Source: Metallyticus violacea (lineage: Eukaryota; Arthropoda; Insecta; Mantodea; Metallyticidae). Taken from it: a stretch of 64,000 nucleotides of DNA. Location: contig CM060843.1 of the NCBI GenBank assembly GCA_030762175.1, forward strand, positions 23,736,001 through 23,800,000, read 5' to 3'. A model generated the notes under the pieces. That model was given only the letters and a program-made list of their open reading frames with translations. It had not been told where the DNA came from and did not search any database. This document shows positions 48,385-59,839 of the stretch, one piece after another; within the stretch, counting starts at the first letter, position 1; each line of letters opens with the position of its first letter. The translations under genes and the position numbers were made by a program.

Positions 48385-49250
48385 TTAGATGGTTAAAAAG
48401 TGGACTGCTGAAATTAAGCAGGGTCATTTAACATGGCGAGAGCTCAGGACGTCCCAAAAGGTCTACGCCAGATGAGATTGTGTCAAAAATTCACATTGCC
48501 TTACTATGATCGCCGATTGAAGGTACATGAGTTGGCTGACATTGCAACGACCTCGATAAGCCGTGTCCACTACTTTTTACACGAAGTTTTGGGTATGAAA
48601 GGCTTTCGCTCGATTGCGTTTGTTAACAACGGACAAAAAGCGCATTTGAATGAACATTTAGCAAGAATGTTTAATATGGGTTGATCACTACACGCCAGAG
48701 ACGAAGGAGCAGTTTCCAAACAGTGGTTGGCAACAGGTGAGTGTACCAAAGAAAGCAAAAAGGTTCCTTCTGCAGGAAAAGACTACGGTTTTCTGGGATT
48801 CTCATGGTGTAGTGCTCGTAAACTACCTCCAGAGGAGCAGAAACACCATCGGGAATATTAGGCTTTACTAATGAATCAACTGAAATGGATGCCATTCAGA
48901 CTAAACTTCCATACCTTGCGAAAAAGAAAGTTATCTTTCATCACGATAATGCGACTTCACACATGTTTGGGATTGTTGCTGCAAAACTGCATGACCTTCG
49001 CTTCAAAATTATTCCACATCCGCTCATTCGCCGGTTTTGGCTCCCACGATTTCGTTTTTTTTTTTTTTTTTTTTTCCCCGAACATAAAGAAATGACTGAC
49101 TGGACGAAGATTCACATCACATGATGAGGTTAAAGCTCAGACAGAAGTTTATTTTTCACAGAGGGACAAATTTTATTTTACTGAGAGTATTAAAAAGATC
49201 AAAAGTCGTTGGGCTAAACGTATTGATTTACCAGGTGAGTATTTTGAAAA
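48385..49250 (+). pseudogene. Decayed mariner transposase
   Basis: Across three frames the + strand gives VKKWTAEIKQGHLTWRELRT, then the HTH (DIATTSISRVHYFLHEVLGM). Next come VDHYTPETKEQF, TVFWDSHGVVLVNYLQ and KVIFHHDNATSHMFGIVAAK (the DNAxxH block), then a degenerate HPL..LAP segment. The end is FTSHDEVKAQTEVYFSQRDK and IKSRWAKRIDLPGEYFEK. A T-run of about 21 (49054-49075) interrupts the coding sequence. The order and spacing fit a full mariner transposase with at least four frame breaks. Terminal repeats were not found. In intron 1. Confidence 0.88.
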
Positions 49251-49404
49251 ATTAAAAAAAACAACAACAACAAATCTCTGGAATAACGCCCCTTGTATTA
49301 TTAGTTTGTCTCATAAAATGGTAGTTTTTAAGTTTTCTTTTGTTTCGCAATGTTATTTACAGGATGCCATAGTGTATAGTGGAGCATGTATCAGTCGTCA
49401 GGTG

Positions 49405-50335
49405 TTAATACTTAATCCTAAAAGGAAGGTAACTAAGTTTGAGATTAGAGTTCTTCTAAAGCACTACAAGACACAAGGTTATAAACCTGCTGTCGCGGCT
49501 CGAAGAATATGTGAAGTGTAGCACAACGGTAGTTCCAGCGTTTCAATAATGCAGAAGAAACTTTAAAGTTTGTCACGCCTTGTAAGAACTGAGATATAGT
49601 ATGCACGCTGAATTTTGGAATATACTTGACAAAAATGTATTCGTAGATTGTCAGAAGGACTTAATGTATGAAAGGAAACCATACTTCGCCACATTAAGAC
49701 ATTAAAATAATCATACAGAAGCTGCAGATTTGCACATCATGAAATGACACCTGAAGAGGCCTAAGGCAGAGTGTTGTCAACTTCTCGCAAAACTCATGAA
49801 ACAAAAATTTATCAAGAGAATTGACATGTGATGAATATTAGTATATTACCGGCTGGACACAGTGGCTCAGTTCCCATCAGCGTGTCAAAGTCATCGCCAA
49901 ACACTTTGTTTAGGCCCCAAAGTTATGTATGGTGGAATTTTCAAGGTGTGATTCACTGGGAGTTTGTTCCAAACGGGGATGCAATCGACGTGGTTCTTTG
50001 TTTTCAATAGAGTTCTCTTGCAGCAGGACAATGCCAGACCCCATACCTCTCGAACAATCAAGGAAAAAATCCAGAAATTGGAAGAATCGAACTGCTACCA
50101 GATGTAGTATATAGCCCTGATTTTGCGCTTTCAGATTATCATCTATCTCGATACATGCACCGCTCATTTCCTGCATGGAAGACATTTCGAAAAGTTGCAA
50201 GTCTTGAAAGCGGGTATCACCGAATTTTTCGCGTAAAAATCCAGCAACCGGTACCGTCGTGGGTTAACAAACCTCGTTGAGGTGGCTCAAGACTATAGAA
50301 TTTAATGGCCTTTACCTTGAAGATTAGTTTAATTT
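49405..50335 (+). pseudogene. Decayed mariner transposase of a second lineage
   Basis: It starts near LNPKRKVTKFEIRVLLKHYK (HTH region), followed by broken frames. The catalytic part has YVWWNFQGVIHWEFVPNG, QDNARPHTSRTIKEKIQKL, IELLPDVVYSPDFALSDYHL and LKAGITEFFA, ending around RGLTNLVEVAQDYRI. This VWWNFEGVIHWEFVPNG/DNARPHTAR signature belongs to a different mariner lineage from the neighbour at 48385. Multiple frameshifts and stops; ends unclear. Confidence 0.87.
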
Positions 50336-50339
50336 ATTG

Positions 50340-51328
50340 TCAGAACGCATTTTAAATAAAGTGTTGCTTAAAAGCCGACACTACTTATAAGATAATATTG
50401 CTGCGGTTTTTATGTTAGAAGGGTTTTAAATTAAATATGTAAACTATGTGGAGGGAAAGATTTAGAAAGTTTGGATTAATGATTGAAATCTCAGGGGTAA
50501 AAAGTTTTCTTTCCCCCTCTCCGATGACAGTTTCCACTGATTTATATTTTTGTCACCGCTGTTGAGACTCTGCTACTGGATACTTTTATGGTCCTATGCC
50601 CATAGGGGAAGTAGTCTTGGAGATTAATAAGATTTCTCGTTATAGAACATGAAACACAATTTATTGTTCACAGTCTATTCCACATAAAATGTACTGCCGT
50701 TATTTCCTGGAGAATATGTGCCACTTTCGCACTAACTATGGCGATCACTATGATGTTAACGCACTTTAATAACTCTAATACTCTGATCCTGAACTCCACT
50801 AAATTCAACTAATTCTGAGACGCAACCTCCTGCTCCTCACTGATAATTTTGCACTGACGATACTCTTCGAATGAACTGAATTAAACTGATAATTGGACAG
50901 CTAGTGCCTACTCTTCCACACCGATAATGCCCCAACTGAATACTCTTCCAACAAACGAGATTGCTTTGAACTGAACTAAGAATACCTTTACTTCCAACTA
51001 ACTGGACTGATCCCGGGCCGCAAAATTATCAAACTAAATAAATATGGTAGTCTGCCGGTCTCATGAAGCTATCTTTATTCTTTCAAATATGTTTTTAGAA
51101 AAACATAGAACGTTTTCTCCCATTTTCGCACCACTATTGGGAATCTGTTCCTCCCTATTCTTTTCTGCTATATTATTGGTCTGATGGCTTACGTGACTTC
51201 TTGCATGTCACCCACATCTCTCACGTATTACAAGAAACCGTTAGGATCGCCCTTCCAGAGGTTATCAGCCTGTCTTTTCACCTGCATATGTTTACTACTC
51301 TTGCGTAATGTAATAACAGCAAAGCTTT
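50340..51328. other. Intronic sequence, nothing recognised
   Basis: Intron 1. Moderately AT-rich, with short imperfect repeats of AACTGAA/ACTGATA type near 50790-51010. No gene or known element. Confidence 0.45.
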
Positions 51329-51424
51329 TAGGCCCAAAAAAATCCATCGATCCTGGCCGGGTTCGAGCTCGCGTTCTTGGGTTTAGAAGGCAAGTATGAT
51401 TACCACTACACCACCAGGACCGAC
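51329..51424 (-). repeat. tRNA-derived SINE, family B, copy 8 (head only)
   Basis: Minus-strand head GGTCCTGGTGGTGTAGTGGT with A box, then B box GCGAGCTCGAACCCG. It ends after the GGATTTTTTTGGGCC segment; the body is missing. Confidence 0.88.
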
Positions 51425-51956
51425 TGAAAAATAGCTTGCTTCTATACCTGCTGTGAACTGAATCTTCCTTCTTGTGTGCTTTTTTTTCTTGCCCTAAATT
51501 TAATTAATATCTTAAAAAATGTTTATTTTTGGCAGAGCCTTTATCGTATATTTAACCTACCGGTTCCCTTAAAGGAATTCCATTTCCCATGGACATAGGC
51601 TTAAAAGATATCCTATTTCAAATTATGAATAAAAGAAATGACGTTATTTAAAAGATTTCTGATGTCATAAATTTCCAAATTATAAAAAAGCTTTCATTAA
51701 AACAATTTCAAATATAATAACCACGTATCAAAACATTAACTTTAAAGGTCATTTAATTTTAATTTCAAATATGTTTCTTTTAAAAAATATTGTGCATATA
51801 TTTGACTACATATAATAAGGTATAAATAAAACAAATTACATTTAGTATTTTTCAGACTTAAAATTTCTCTAAAGCTTCTAACAATGTTGATAGTTATTGA
51901 AGTATCTCTCATATCACCCATTTTATATTGAAATGTAATCCTTATTTCCGATATAG

Positions 51957-52169
51957 GAACAAGGATCCAGAGGCATGTATATCACCCCCAAGGACGCGCG
52001 ACAGCGTGTACATGCGTCTGGACTCGATTCCAGCAGCGCTGAGAGATCTGAGCAATCAACAACCACCTGCTTCAACATCTCCGTCCGTAACCTCACCAGT
52101 TAGGTCTGTTGAACAAGATGGTGTCAAACGCAGCCGTAGCCGACCTCGAAAAATTCCTCGCACACCTCG
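51957..52169 (+). CDS. Host gene exon 2, frame-neutral cassette
   Basis: Acceptor TTTCCGATATAG ends at 51956 and donor CTCG/GTAAGT is strong. The exon is 213 nt, entering and leaving in phase 2, so exon 1 joins as KEN-R-NKDPEACISPPRTRD. It gives residues about 66-137: a Pro/Ser-rich stretch (QQPPASTSPSVTSPV) and a basic end (VKRSRSRPRKIPRTPR) that could be a nuclear localisation or acidic-lipid-binding segment. DSVYMRLDSIPAALRDL looks amphipathic. No named domain. Because the exon is phase-symmetric it can be skipped without a frameshift. The call rests on exact phase agreement with exons 1 and 3 and protein-like composition. Confidence 0.85.
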
Positions 52170-53125
52170 GTAAGTACATAGATAATGGTCAACATCGTCC
52201 CTAAGGCATGCTAAAATAAAATGGCTAATTGCTTACAAGTTCCATAGGATCACTATTACCCTATCATAATTAATAATTAAGCACTTACTCGCTAGATAGT
52301 TTTTGAAACGCGATATGAAATACTGCTCATGAATAATCATTTCTGATATGCTTGCTACAATTGAGGTATTCCCTTTTTTAAATACATCACTACACTATCA
52401 TCATGCATTTGGTTTCATAAAAGAAGCTAGAAATGCTATTGCCCATTTTCTTATATTTCTATCTCTGGAGAAGAACTGAAAAAATACGCTCGTTACAAGT
52501 GCAGAGTCAGCCAGCCCTGCTCTCACCAACCGGGTCAATTCAACTATATTTACCACTCTACCGCACCATATCTCATGGCGTTCCTACCACTCTGTTCCTC
52601 CAAAATGGGACAGGTTTAGGAATTATTAAAAATCTCGATTATATCAAGGTAATGCATTTGGTTCGAGATTCGTGGATCCGATCCCATCTGATATCAATGG
52701 AATTTTCAAAACATATTTGTAAACAAACTGGAAAAGTTTCTGTGGGAGTAACTTTAAGCTGTCGGCCCTCTGTCGTAAATATGCGACACATTTAATAACT
52801 ACACACTTAAAATGGAGGTTCCGGGCGTATTACGTCCAAATAATACCTTAGTTTCCTACTAGATTGCGATGGGCTTCCACCTGCCAGTCTGCCCTCTGCA
52901 GGAAAATAAGTGTGGCTAAATGCTTCTAGATATATGTCCTCCCTTTTCATATGATACTAGTTTTTTACATTTCCATTCATGTGTTTTGAAGGCACTATAA
53001 CTTGCCGAAGCCTTCACGCTAGCCGTTACTTTCCGTGGCCTAAGTTGGCTTTTTGTATTTGCTGTACGCATATTTATTCCAGACGTAACAAACATTAATT
53101 TGTTTCAGTATGGTGCATGGCACTG
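52170..53125. other. Intron 2, first part
   Basis: The only element seen is a possible very diverged family C segment near 52640-52800; nothing firm. Confidence 0.4.
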
Positions 53126-53129
53126 AGAG

Positions 53130-53560
53130 GGGTGGCTCAGACTGAACGCTTGAGACTCGCTTTCGAGAAACCTCGCCTCGAATCTTTTTGGACCGGCCAT
53201 CCTGACCTTGGGTTTTATTCGTAGTTTTCCCTGGTCACGTAGGCGAATGCTTGGACGAATAATTCCTTTTCACGAATTTTCATTTCATCTCTCCCATTTC
53301 ATTCCCGTAGTTCTGTTACAGAATCGAAAACGCCGGACGAGAGTAGACTGCTGTTGTGTAAGGCGTGCTTGGGAAAATGCTTCTGCCTCGCTGTCTGGTA
53401 TGAAAGCGGCTCTTCTGAGGGGCTCAATTTCCTTGGAGGAGGACTCCACCGGGGATGGGGTGTTCTATATGTAAACGTTGGGGGACCTCATCTGTATCCG
53501 TGGCTCGCCGTCCTTGTATCCTGACCGCCTTTCCTCTCCTCATCAAATGCTCTCGGAGGT
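53130..53560 (+). repeat. SINE family C, copy 3
   Basis: Contains GGGTTTTATTCGTAGTTTTCCCTGGTCACGTAGGCGAAT (39 bp, positions 53202-53240; key block GGTCACGTAGGCGAAT), TCATCTCTCCCATTTCATTC and TTCCTCTCCTCATC in the family C order. The 88-codon open frame inside is not a gene. Confidence 0.65.
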
Positions 53561-54045
53561 GACCTATAGGGGTCATGAGATCAAACGTCTAGCCCTTGGT
53601 CAAAAACTGAAATACGGATATGATCTAATTCAATCCACGGAAACGTGTTCTTGAAATTCTTTTTTTCCTTTCACCACCTGATTCAGGAAACTGCTTGGTT
53701 ACAGAGAAAGTCCAAGCGTTTACGGAATGTTACGTGACAGAGTTAGTAAAGGCAGTGTAGAGTACTATGGTAGTAGTGTTACGTTCTTTATGCTATTTAC
53801 TGAAGCTTCCAGATTCTTAAGACTAAATTAATACTGCTGTAGTCTGCTTCAATCAGAAAGTAAATAATTTACCACAGAATTATTTCTCGGTGAGTTTGAT
53901 AGCGAATAGTACGAGTAATTAATATAACTCGTGGTAACAAGACATAGTACGAAAAATCTAAGATATACAATTGAAAGTATATGACATTTACTGCCGAATG
54001 TTGCACCAACGGAAGTTTAGGGAAGAAGCAAAATACAAGATTGGC

Positions 54046-54400
54046 TTATGAACAAAGGTTACACACAACGCTTACACAGGATGCAAATTCGTCACAGGAC
54101 GGATCTTCCAGGTAATCCTCAATGTTTAGCAGCCTTCGAAATATTCTCCAAATACAGCGACGGCTCATTGCCAGCAATGGTATGCCCTCTGTCCACCTCG
54201 CCACTGTTCGATAAGGCAGAGTACGCTCACCCACCGCTTCCCTTAAGTTGTGCGTGGCATTCTCGTACATTCCTCTAGCGGGGAAATGCTATTTTCACAT
54301 ATGCACGTGACCTCCATTCCTGACAACTGTAGTTCACCAACTGAAATTCGTGGCTTGCTGCAGCTCTGCTCACATACATCATCTGTGACTTCATTCGAAA
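54046..54400 (-). pseudogene. Mariner-type transposase N-terminal fragment
   Basis: On the minus strand from about 54390, WRSRAYVKIAF leads to MYENATHNLREAVGERTLPY and RTVARWTE. This matches the HTH part of insect mariner-type proteins (xxxREALGExALPYRTVARWVxAF). The following ~35 codons are unrelated or shifted, and the catalytic domain is absent. Confidence 0.55.
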
Positions 54401-54689
54401 GTACATTCTATACACTTTCAATCGTATATCTTAGGTTTTTCGTGTTGTTCCTTGTTCGAAAAAAAAATAGTTGCCATAACTTATGACTTATTCCTTAAGG
54501 CCAAGGCATAAGTACTGTTGGAGATATGTGCTTTTATATGAAATGCCTAAAACACACAACTATTGAATGTAATGTATATAAAAATATTTCTGGCAATGGT
54601 TCCATTACTTCTCTTCTCTAGGTCCATGACAAACCTGCTCCATTGTTTTATCTAGAGTCAAGGCTTATGTATATCTGAATGTGTTTATG

Positions 54690-54923
54690 TACTCATAACA
54701 GTAGGGTTCGAATCCCTCCATGACCGTCTCTTCTGACTGAGGTTTTTCCAGGTTTTCCTCCCTCATAAATGGCAAATGCCGGGGAGGCACCCTAAACTTA
54801 GGCCTCTAACGTTTCCTTCTTTTAAAAAAAATCCTTTCACAATTTATCATTTCATCTCATGTATCATCAGTGTCCACCGCCTGTAGTGTCTCAGTAACGG
54901 GCGTTAAACACTATTAAAAAAAT
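54690..54923 (+). repeat. tRNA-derived SINE, family A, copy 7, 5' truncated
   Basis: It starts around the B box GGGTTCGAATCCC (54704-54716) and runs through the full body to GGGCGTTAAACACTATT plus an A-run. The A-box half of the head is lost or replaced. Confidence 0.88.
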
Positions 54924-55930
54924 TGAATCTTTATAACTCGGCTGCAAGCGCTATAGTTCGTTCCTCCTTTAGCATCAATCAAAGTGTTGCACAGTCTTCT
55001 CTCGTTGATGCCTACACATGATTCAAATTTAGAAAATGCGTCAAAAAGGCACCCTCAATGTGGCCGAGGAAAAGTAGTTTCATTTACAGTAGAAGAGTTA
55101 TGCAAAAGGTACGTTTATTGTAACAATCATACACTGTTTAACAAGGCTGCATTGAACGTTGCCATAGGCATACACAATTCAAAGACTTAACGGTAAAGTG
55201 CAATAAAATGTAAGGAATTAATAATACGTGCTTGCTTTCAGTTTGACGGAATCTAATGGTAAAATAGCACTAGAAAGTGACATAAAACATTAACATGAAA
55301 AGTGCTTGCCTTGCAGAAGTTCACTTGCGAAGCAAAAGTAGGCACAGTATTAGTATCATCATTTGTTTGCCTTCAATTCGAATAACGAAAAAAATTTAAT
55401 GGCAAAGCACAATCAGGAAGAAATATGAATATAACAAAGGGAATTTCTTGCAGTTACACATAATTAAATTTGAGAATCCTATATAATTTATAAAAGAAAA
55501 CTTCTGAAATTAAAGATTGTTACAATAATAATATGCAACTTATACGAAGTCAAATAGTTGGCCAAAAAATTCATCGCTCAAAGTCGCTACTCCTTCTCAC
55601 TCTGTAGTCAGAGGCACGCTCGTAATAAGCCGGAGAGCGGCTCTGACGTCATCATGCTAGTCTTCCACATTAGTTTTGGCCAATCAAAAGAAAGGGCACG
55701 GTAATTCCGTTAGAGTATGTAAGGAAACGAACAGTGGCTGTCACATATCAATAGACAAATGCTTGAAAACACGGTATATTACATAGGCCGTGGCAAGAGC
55801 TGCAGCTTTTATAATTAATCTCGCGGTCATTGCGACCCCGGTAGAGCAAGTCCACGAATTCCCTGTATATTAATTCATTTTTTCACAGTGTTCTACCCAA
55901 AGACATGCCTTTAAACATTGGAGAGATACT
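54924..55930. other. Intron 2, middle part
   Basis: Mostly AT-rich. A GC-richer patch at 55560-55700 holds a perfect CRE (TGACGTCA, 55644-55651) and a CCAAT box (55680-55684). No exon recognised. Confidence 0.45.
55644..55684. promoter_or_regulatory. CRE plus CCAAT box, candidate intronic promoter or enhancer
   Basis: TGACGTCA at 55644-55651 is a perfect cAMP-response-type palindrome. CCAATC begins at 55680, within GGCCAATCAAAAG. Both lie in a local CpG-containing patch inside intron 2, about 2.9 kb upstream of the main coding exon. This is motif evidence only. Confidence 0.25.
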
Positions 55931-55959
55931 GCGTTAGTTGCTTTCCGCAGTGATGAAGA

Positions 55960-56126
55960 TGAGATGATAATGCAGCAATAGCGAAATGAATGGCAGGGGA
56001 AACCGAAAAAACCGGCACAGTCGCCGCTTTGCCCGTCACAAGTCCCCTTTATGACCGCTGGGATGGAACCTGGGCCGCTTCGGTGGTGGGCGAGCAGCTC
56101 ATCCGCTCAACCACGGCGGCGGCGCC
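55960..56126 (-). repeat. tRNA-derived SINE, family E, copy 2
   Basis: On the minus strand the head at 56126 reads CGCCGCCGTGGTTGAGCGGA (A box TGGTTGAGCGG), then CAGGTTCCATCCC (B box), then a body shared with 47960-48082. Confidence 0.78.
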
Positions 56127-56374
56127 ATCATTCCCGGTATATAGTCAATCATTGTTGTTTTTTTTTTCTTCAAAAACAACTGGTTATTGTTTCATAGTTA
56201 ATTGTATGCATTTATTAAAATCGTTTAAATTGTTCTATAACGTTTAAAGGAATGTTTTATTCACCGTAATAATAACAACATAAATTAGCAAATAAAATTT
56301 TGATGGGCTATTCATTTCCTAAACCGTTGCCTTGTGTGGCGGCAACATTTCTTGTGTAAGAACCTACATCGTGC

Positions 56375-56690
56375 AGGGTGGCCCTGGCAGTAACGTTTGA
56401 GACTCTTTTTGGAAAGCATTTCTGTTGAGTCGGTTAGGTTTTTTCGTGGTTTCCCCCGGCCATTTATGCGAATACTTTTGGAAAAGTTTCTGTCCCGACG
56501 TTATTGGGTACCACGTCTACGCCCGTGCATTTCCGTCTGGTGTCCCCCTCACCTCATTCCTTCTTTCCGTGTTAGTTATGAGGGGAAAGGCCCAAGTACG
56601 GAAATTATCCCCCTCCGTCCTAGACAACCCAATATCTACCTGTACTAACATCAGCTTGAGCGTACAAAGAGAAGGTATGGTGTATTCTAT
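56375..56690 (+). repeat. SINE family C, copy 4 (diverged)
   Basis: Shows TTCGTGGTTTCCCCCGGCCA, ATGCGAATAC and CCTCACCTCATTCC in the family order. Composition is GC-richer than the flanks. The two overlapping open frames here are by-products. Confidence 0.55.
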
Positions 56691-56849
56691 GTGACCAAAC
56701 TCTGAATGCTAGTAAAACCATGGAGGCCACCCTGAAACAAAAGTAACCTATTATCTAAAATAAGGAGATCATTATGTCCATCACGTCATGGACAATAATA
56801 CAGAGGTGTATTTGATTCGATACATGAAATTAGTTATGCACAAATGGTA

Positions 56850-57110
56850 ATGTCTTACAGCAAGTGTTAAAAAATGTTCACCATTTTCCTGGAGGCAGGT
56901 CCGAACACTTAGCAGCATGTTGACACCCTTCGTAGAACATCAGCGTTAATAGAATTCATCTCTTGCGTAATGGCTCGCTCCAGAGTACATGGGTTTGCTC
57001 TATATACACGTCTTCAGAAAACAAAACAAAACAAAATAGAGAAAGGTGTCCGACGACGATAAGCTAGGGGAACGAGGCGTCCACAGACCTTTTGAGATCA
57101 AGCGATCATA
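56850..57110 (-). pseudogene. Tc1/mariner-superfamily transposase C-terminal fragment
   Basis: On the minus strand, KGLWTPRSPSLSSSDTFL near 57080 corresponds to the WPPRSPDLxPxDFFLWG block. RAITQEMNSINADVLRRV near 56960 corresponds to a helix before the C-terminal end. Frames shift between them, and no terminal repeats were found. In intron 2. Confidence 0.5.
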
Positions 57111-57479
57111 AAACTTTTGCTTCAACAACTTCATTTTATTTCTGAATGTATGGCACGTATTCCCGTCTTGTTGCAGGTGTTACTATTGCCACTTTCAACG
57201 TACCTAAGATAAATGATGTGCACGATAAAATTATCGCACCTTATTAATACGATTACACACACGCTAAGCAAAGAACGATTGCATATCAATCACGTTTGGT
57301 CGCTGATGGTGCTGTCTGGTACTACTGGCAGTCGAGGTACTTGCATCTCACTACTTCTGATCCTGTATTTCCCACGTTCATTCAGTCGGAGCTCGTACCT
57401 GAACGTTGTTGCGTGTAAAAGCTTGTGCATAAAACTATCCTTAATAGTGTTACTACATAATTAAAATGGTGTTATTAGT

Positions 57480-58589
57480 GATTTCATTATTTCACGATAA
57501 GAGATATGGTATACAAGAAAGAATTTTAAGCAAAATGCATAAATTGTTGCAAATTCGTTCAGGGAGGTTAAAGGGCCGTTTTCAATAAAATTCCAAAGAA
57601 GCTGTAACATCATTTATAAACAGATGTAGTCAAATTGCAGCTATTCTCAATATAAGTTGAAGTGATTTGTTGTAGAAAGGCGCGTGCATTCTGAGAAAAA
57701 AATTATAGTATTAGTCCTAAAAAAATTGTCTTGCATAGGAAACTAAAGTTTCGCAAACCATAGCATTGAAGACTACAGAACTATTAAAATATAAATAAAT
57801 GAGTCGCATTTGTCCTACAAGACGATGAACGCAGGTTAAATATCTGTAATTGGAATTTGTGGAGTTTTAGGATATTGTTCTCAATTTGGCTTATATACTT
57901 CACCAACGAAGCATGGTTTATTTAATTGATCATGTATTGTACAAAAAGAAGCATTGGAGTTCAAAAACCGGCGTTTATGCACAAAACCACTTACATGATA
58001 AAAATAAAATAGTGTATGGTATGTCTGTAATAGACACAAGTACATTGGAACTTTATTTGTAATTTTTTGTTATTATATATAACTTAAATGAAATTGAGCA
58101 CGAACTTGCGAGCCACTACATTTACCGCCGGCTACCGGCCAAGTTCATTCGCGAAGGCTGTGTGTATACCTCTGAGAAAGCGTCAGTAGATATATGTATG
58201 CTTCGCTTGACAGCACGGTAGGATACAAGGTTGCTTGCTGTTTAGCTTAGGCTGCAGTCTCGTTGCTAATGGAACAGACATAAACTGCAAACTGAAAATA
58301 TAAGCAATAACCAATATTATCGTGCAGTTCTTGAAGCCTTCTAGATGTGAGGCAGGGACTCTAGGACTTTCTAGTTGTCAACTGATGGGCTCAGTTAGAT
58401 TCGCGATAGAGATAGGTTGCCTGTATGACGTTTGTTTAGAATTTATCCTGAAATGGTAATGTCTGACTTGAACTGTCATTTATTAATATTTGAACACCAT
58501 AGCAACCATTATGGGACGTCCAACACTTATCTTCTTCAGTGCTTATTTGATTTGATCTTCATTTTATATATATACATTTTTTTTTTCAG
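57480..58589. other. Intron 2, last part
   Basis: No repeat recognised. A GC-richer patch at 58115-58420 has no open frame with family likeness; an alternative first exon or promoter cannot be excluded. The open frame upstream of 58590 reads into a polypyrimidine tract and is intron. Confidence 0.4.
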
Positions 58590-59839
58590 ATTTCCACAAG
58601 ATAATCCCACGCTTCGGCCTTCCTCTTCTCCTCTACATATCGAATATTCGCCTTGCGCCGTTCAGACTACTAGCAGCCTTCTAGCTTTGCGGCGACGGAT
58701 TCCTTCGATGCTGGATAATCCGTTATACTTAAGCCAGGATGAAGTGCCACCTTCCAAGGTGCGGCGGAAAGAGGAAATGCCACTGTCACCTCTCTCTCGT
58801 AATTTGGCTTCTCTTAGGCTAAGCTCGGGGTCTACAGGTTCAGCTTCTGTTCAAGTGCCACTTTATCATGACGTAACAGACCCGCGGTTTCTCTCTACTC
58901 TTTCTGAAACCCGCGTTCAACCTGTGCACTCACCAAAGATTCCGGCAGCACCCTCCTCACCGGCCACAAAGATGTCTAGTCCTATTCTTGAAGAGAATAT
59001 TACAATTGTTAGAAAATCTTCAAGTGCTGAAAAAACCCGTAGTGAGGAGCGGACATGTGCCAGTAGGAAGTCTTCGTTGAGGCGCACCAGGACGTTAAGC
59101 GAGGATGGTCCACCAAAGAAGGTGACCATCAGGTGCGAAGATCTTGACCCCAAGAGTGTTAGGAGACGTTCAGAACTGTTAGGTATAGGCGATGGGGTGT
59201 TTGCATACCCACAGACCTGTGATAGCGTGTTCCAGGAGGATAAGAGACCAACTGTGCTATCGCCTCCAAGTGTAGACTTCATTCTGGATGACAACATGGA
59301 CGATGAAACTTCATTTACCCTGAGACGACAAGGAGGAATCCGTAGACGACACAAGAGAACGCCACGAAGTGAATCCTGCCTTACTCTACCGTACGGAGTT
59401 CCCAGCCCTTTCACAGTAGGTCTACCTCACGTGCCACCTTCAGCGACGTTACCCTCACCGGTGACTTTCAGTTGTTCTGACATCCCTCGCCGATTAGGCC
59501 TCACTCTTCCACGTGGCATACCCAGCCCATGCAGTCAGGACGATAATCACGAAGAAGACGATGATGAATATAGCTCATCTGTAGGAATGGCGGGGGTACA
59601 GCCGCTTTCTACATCTCCTGCACGGCCTCTCATGCCTCCACCGTTACCAGAAGTTGACCCTAGCACCGCTGTTGTGGCTTGGAAGCCAACCCAACAGGAG
59701 CAAGAGGGTTCCGCATCGTCTTCGGACGAAACCTGGAACTCTCACAACGCCCATTTTCTGAAGTCACCACATCTCACCGCTGGTCACATACTGGCGAAGA
59801 GAGACTTGGATCAGGAAGAGAAGAAAACACTTTCATCAG
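58590..59839 (+). CDS. Host gene exon 3, main coding exon (417 codons)
   Basis: A long T-tract and TTTTTTCAG precede the start; donor ATCAG/GTATTA follows 59839. The exon enters in phase 2 (R-FPQDNPTLRP) and leaves in phase 1. Residues about 137-554. It is Ser/Pro/Arg-rich and probably disordered: SSPLHIEYSPC, then RKSSLRRTRTLSEDG (basophilic kinase and possible 14-3-3-type sites), RRRSELLGIGDGVFAYP, DFILDDNMDDETSF, two copies of LTLPxG[VI]PSP (59380-59409 and 59500-59529), an acidic run (DDNHEEDDDEYSSS), and PLMPPPLPEVDP. There are no internal stops over 1.25 kb in an AT-rich window, and codon use is protein-like. I infer the N-terminal region of a C2-domain signalling scaffold from exon 5. 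The minus-strand 165-codon frame here is a shadow. Confidence 0.92.

Noticed and set aside
53208..53474. 88-codon frame on the + strand
   Set aside because: Lies inside a family C SINE copy.
58432..58589. N-terminal extension of the exon 3 frame (MFRIYPEMVMSDL...)
   Set aside because: It ends in a polypyrimidine tract and CAG at 58589; the residues are AT-biased and hydrophobic, and exon 2 joins exactly in phase at 58590.
58917..59414. 165-codon frame on the minus strand
   Set aside because: Shadow of host exon 3, which has matching splice sites, phases and protein-like composition on the + strand.
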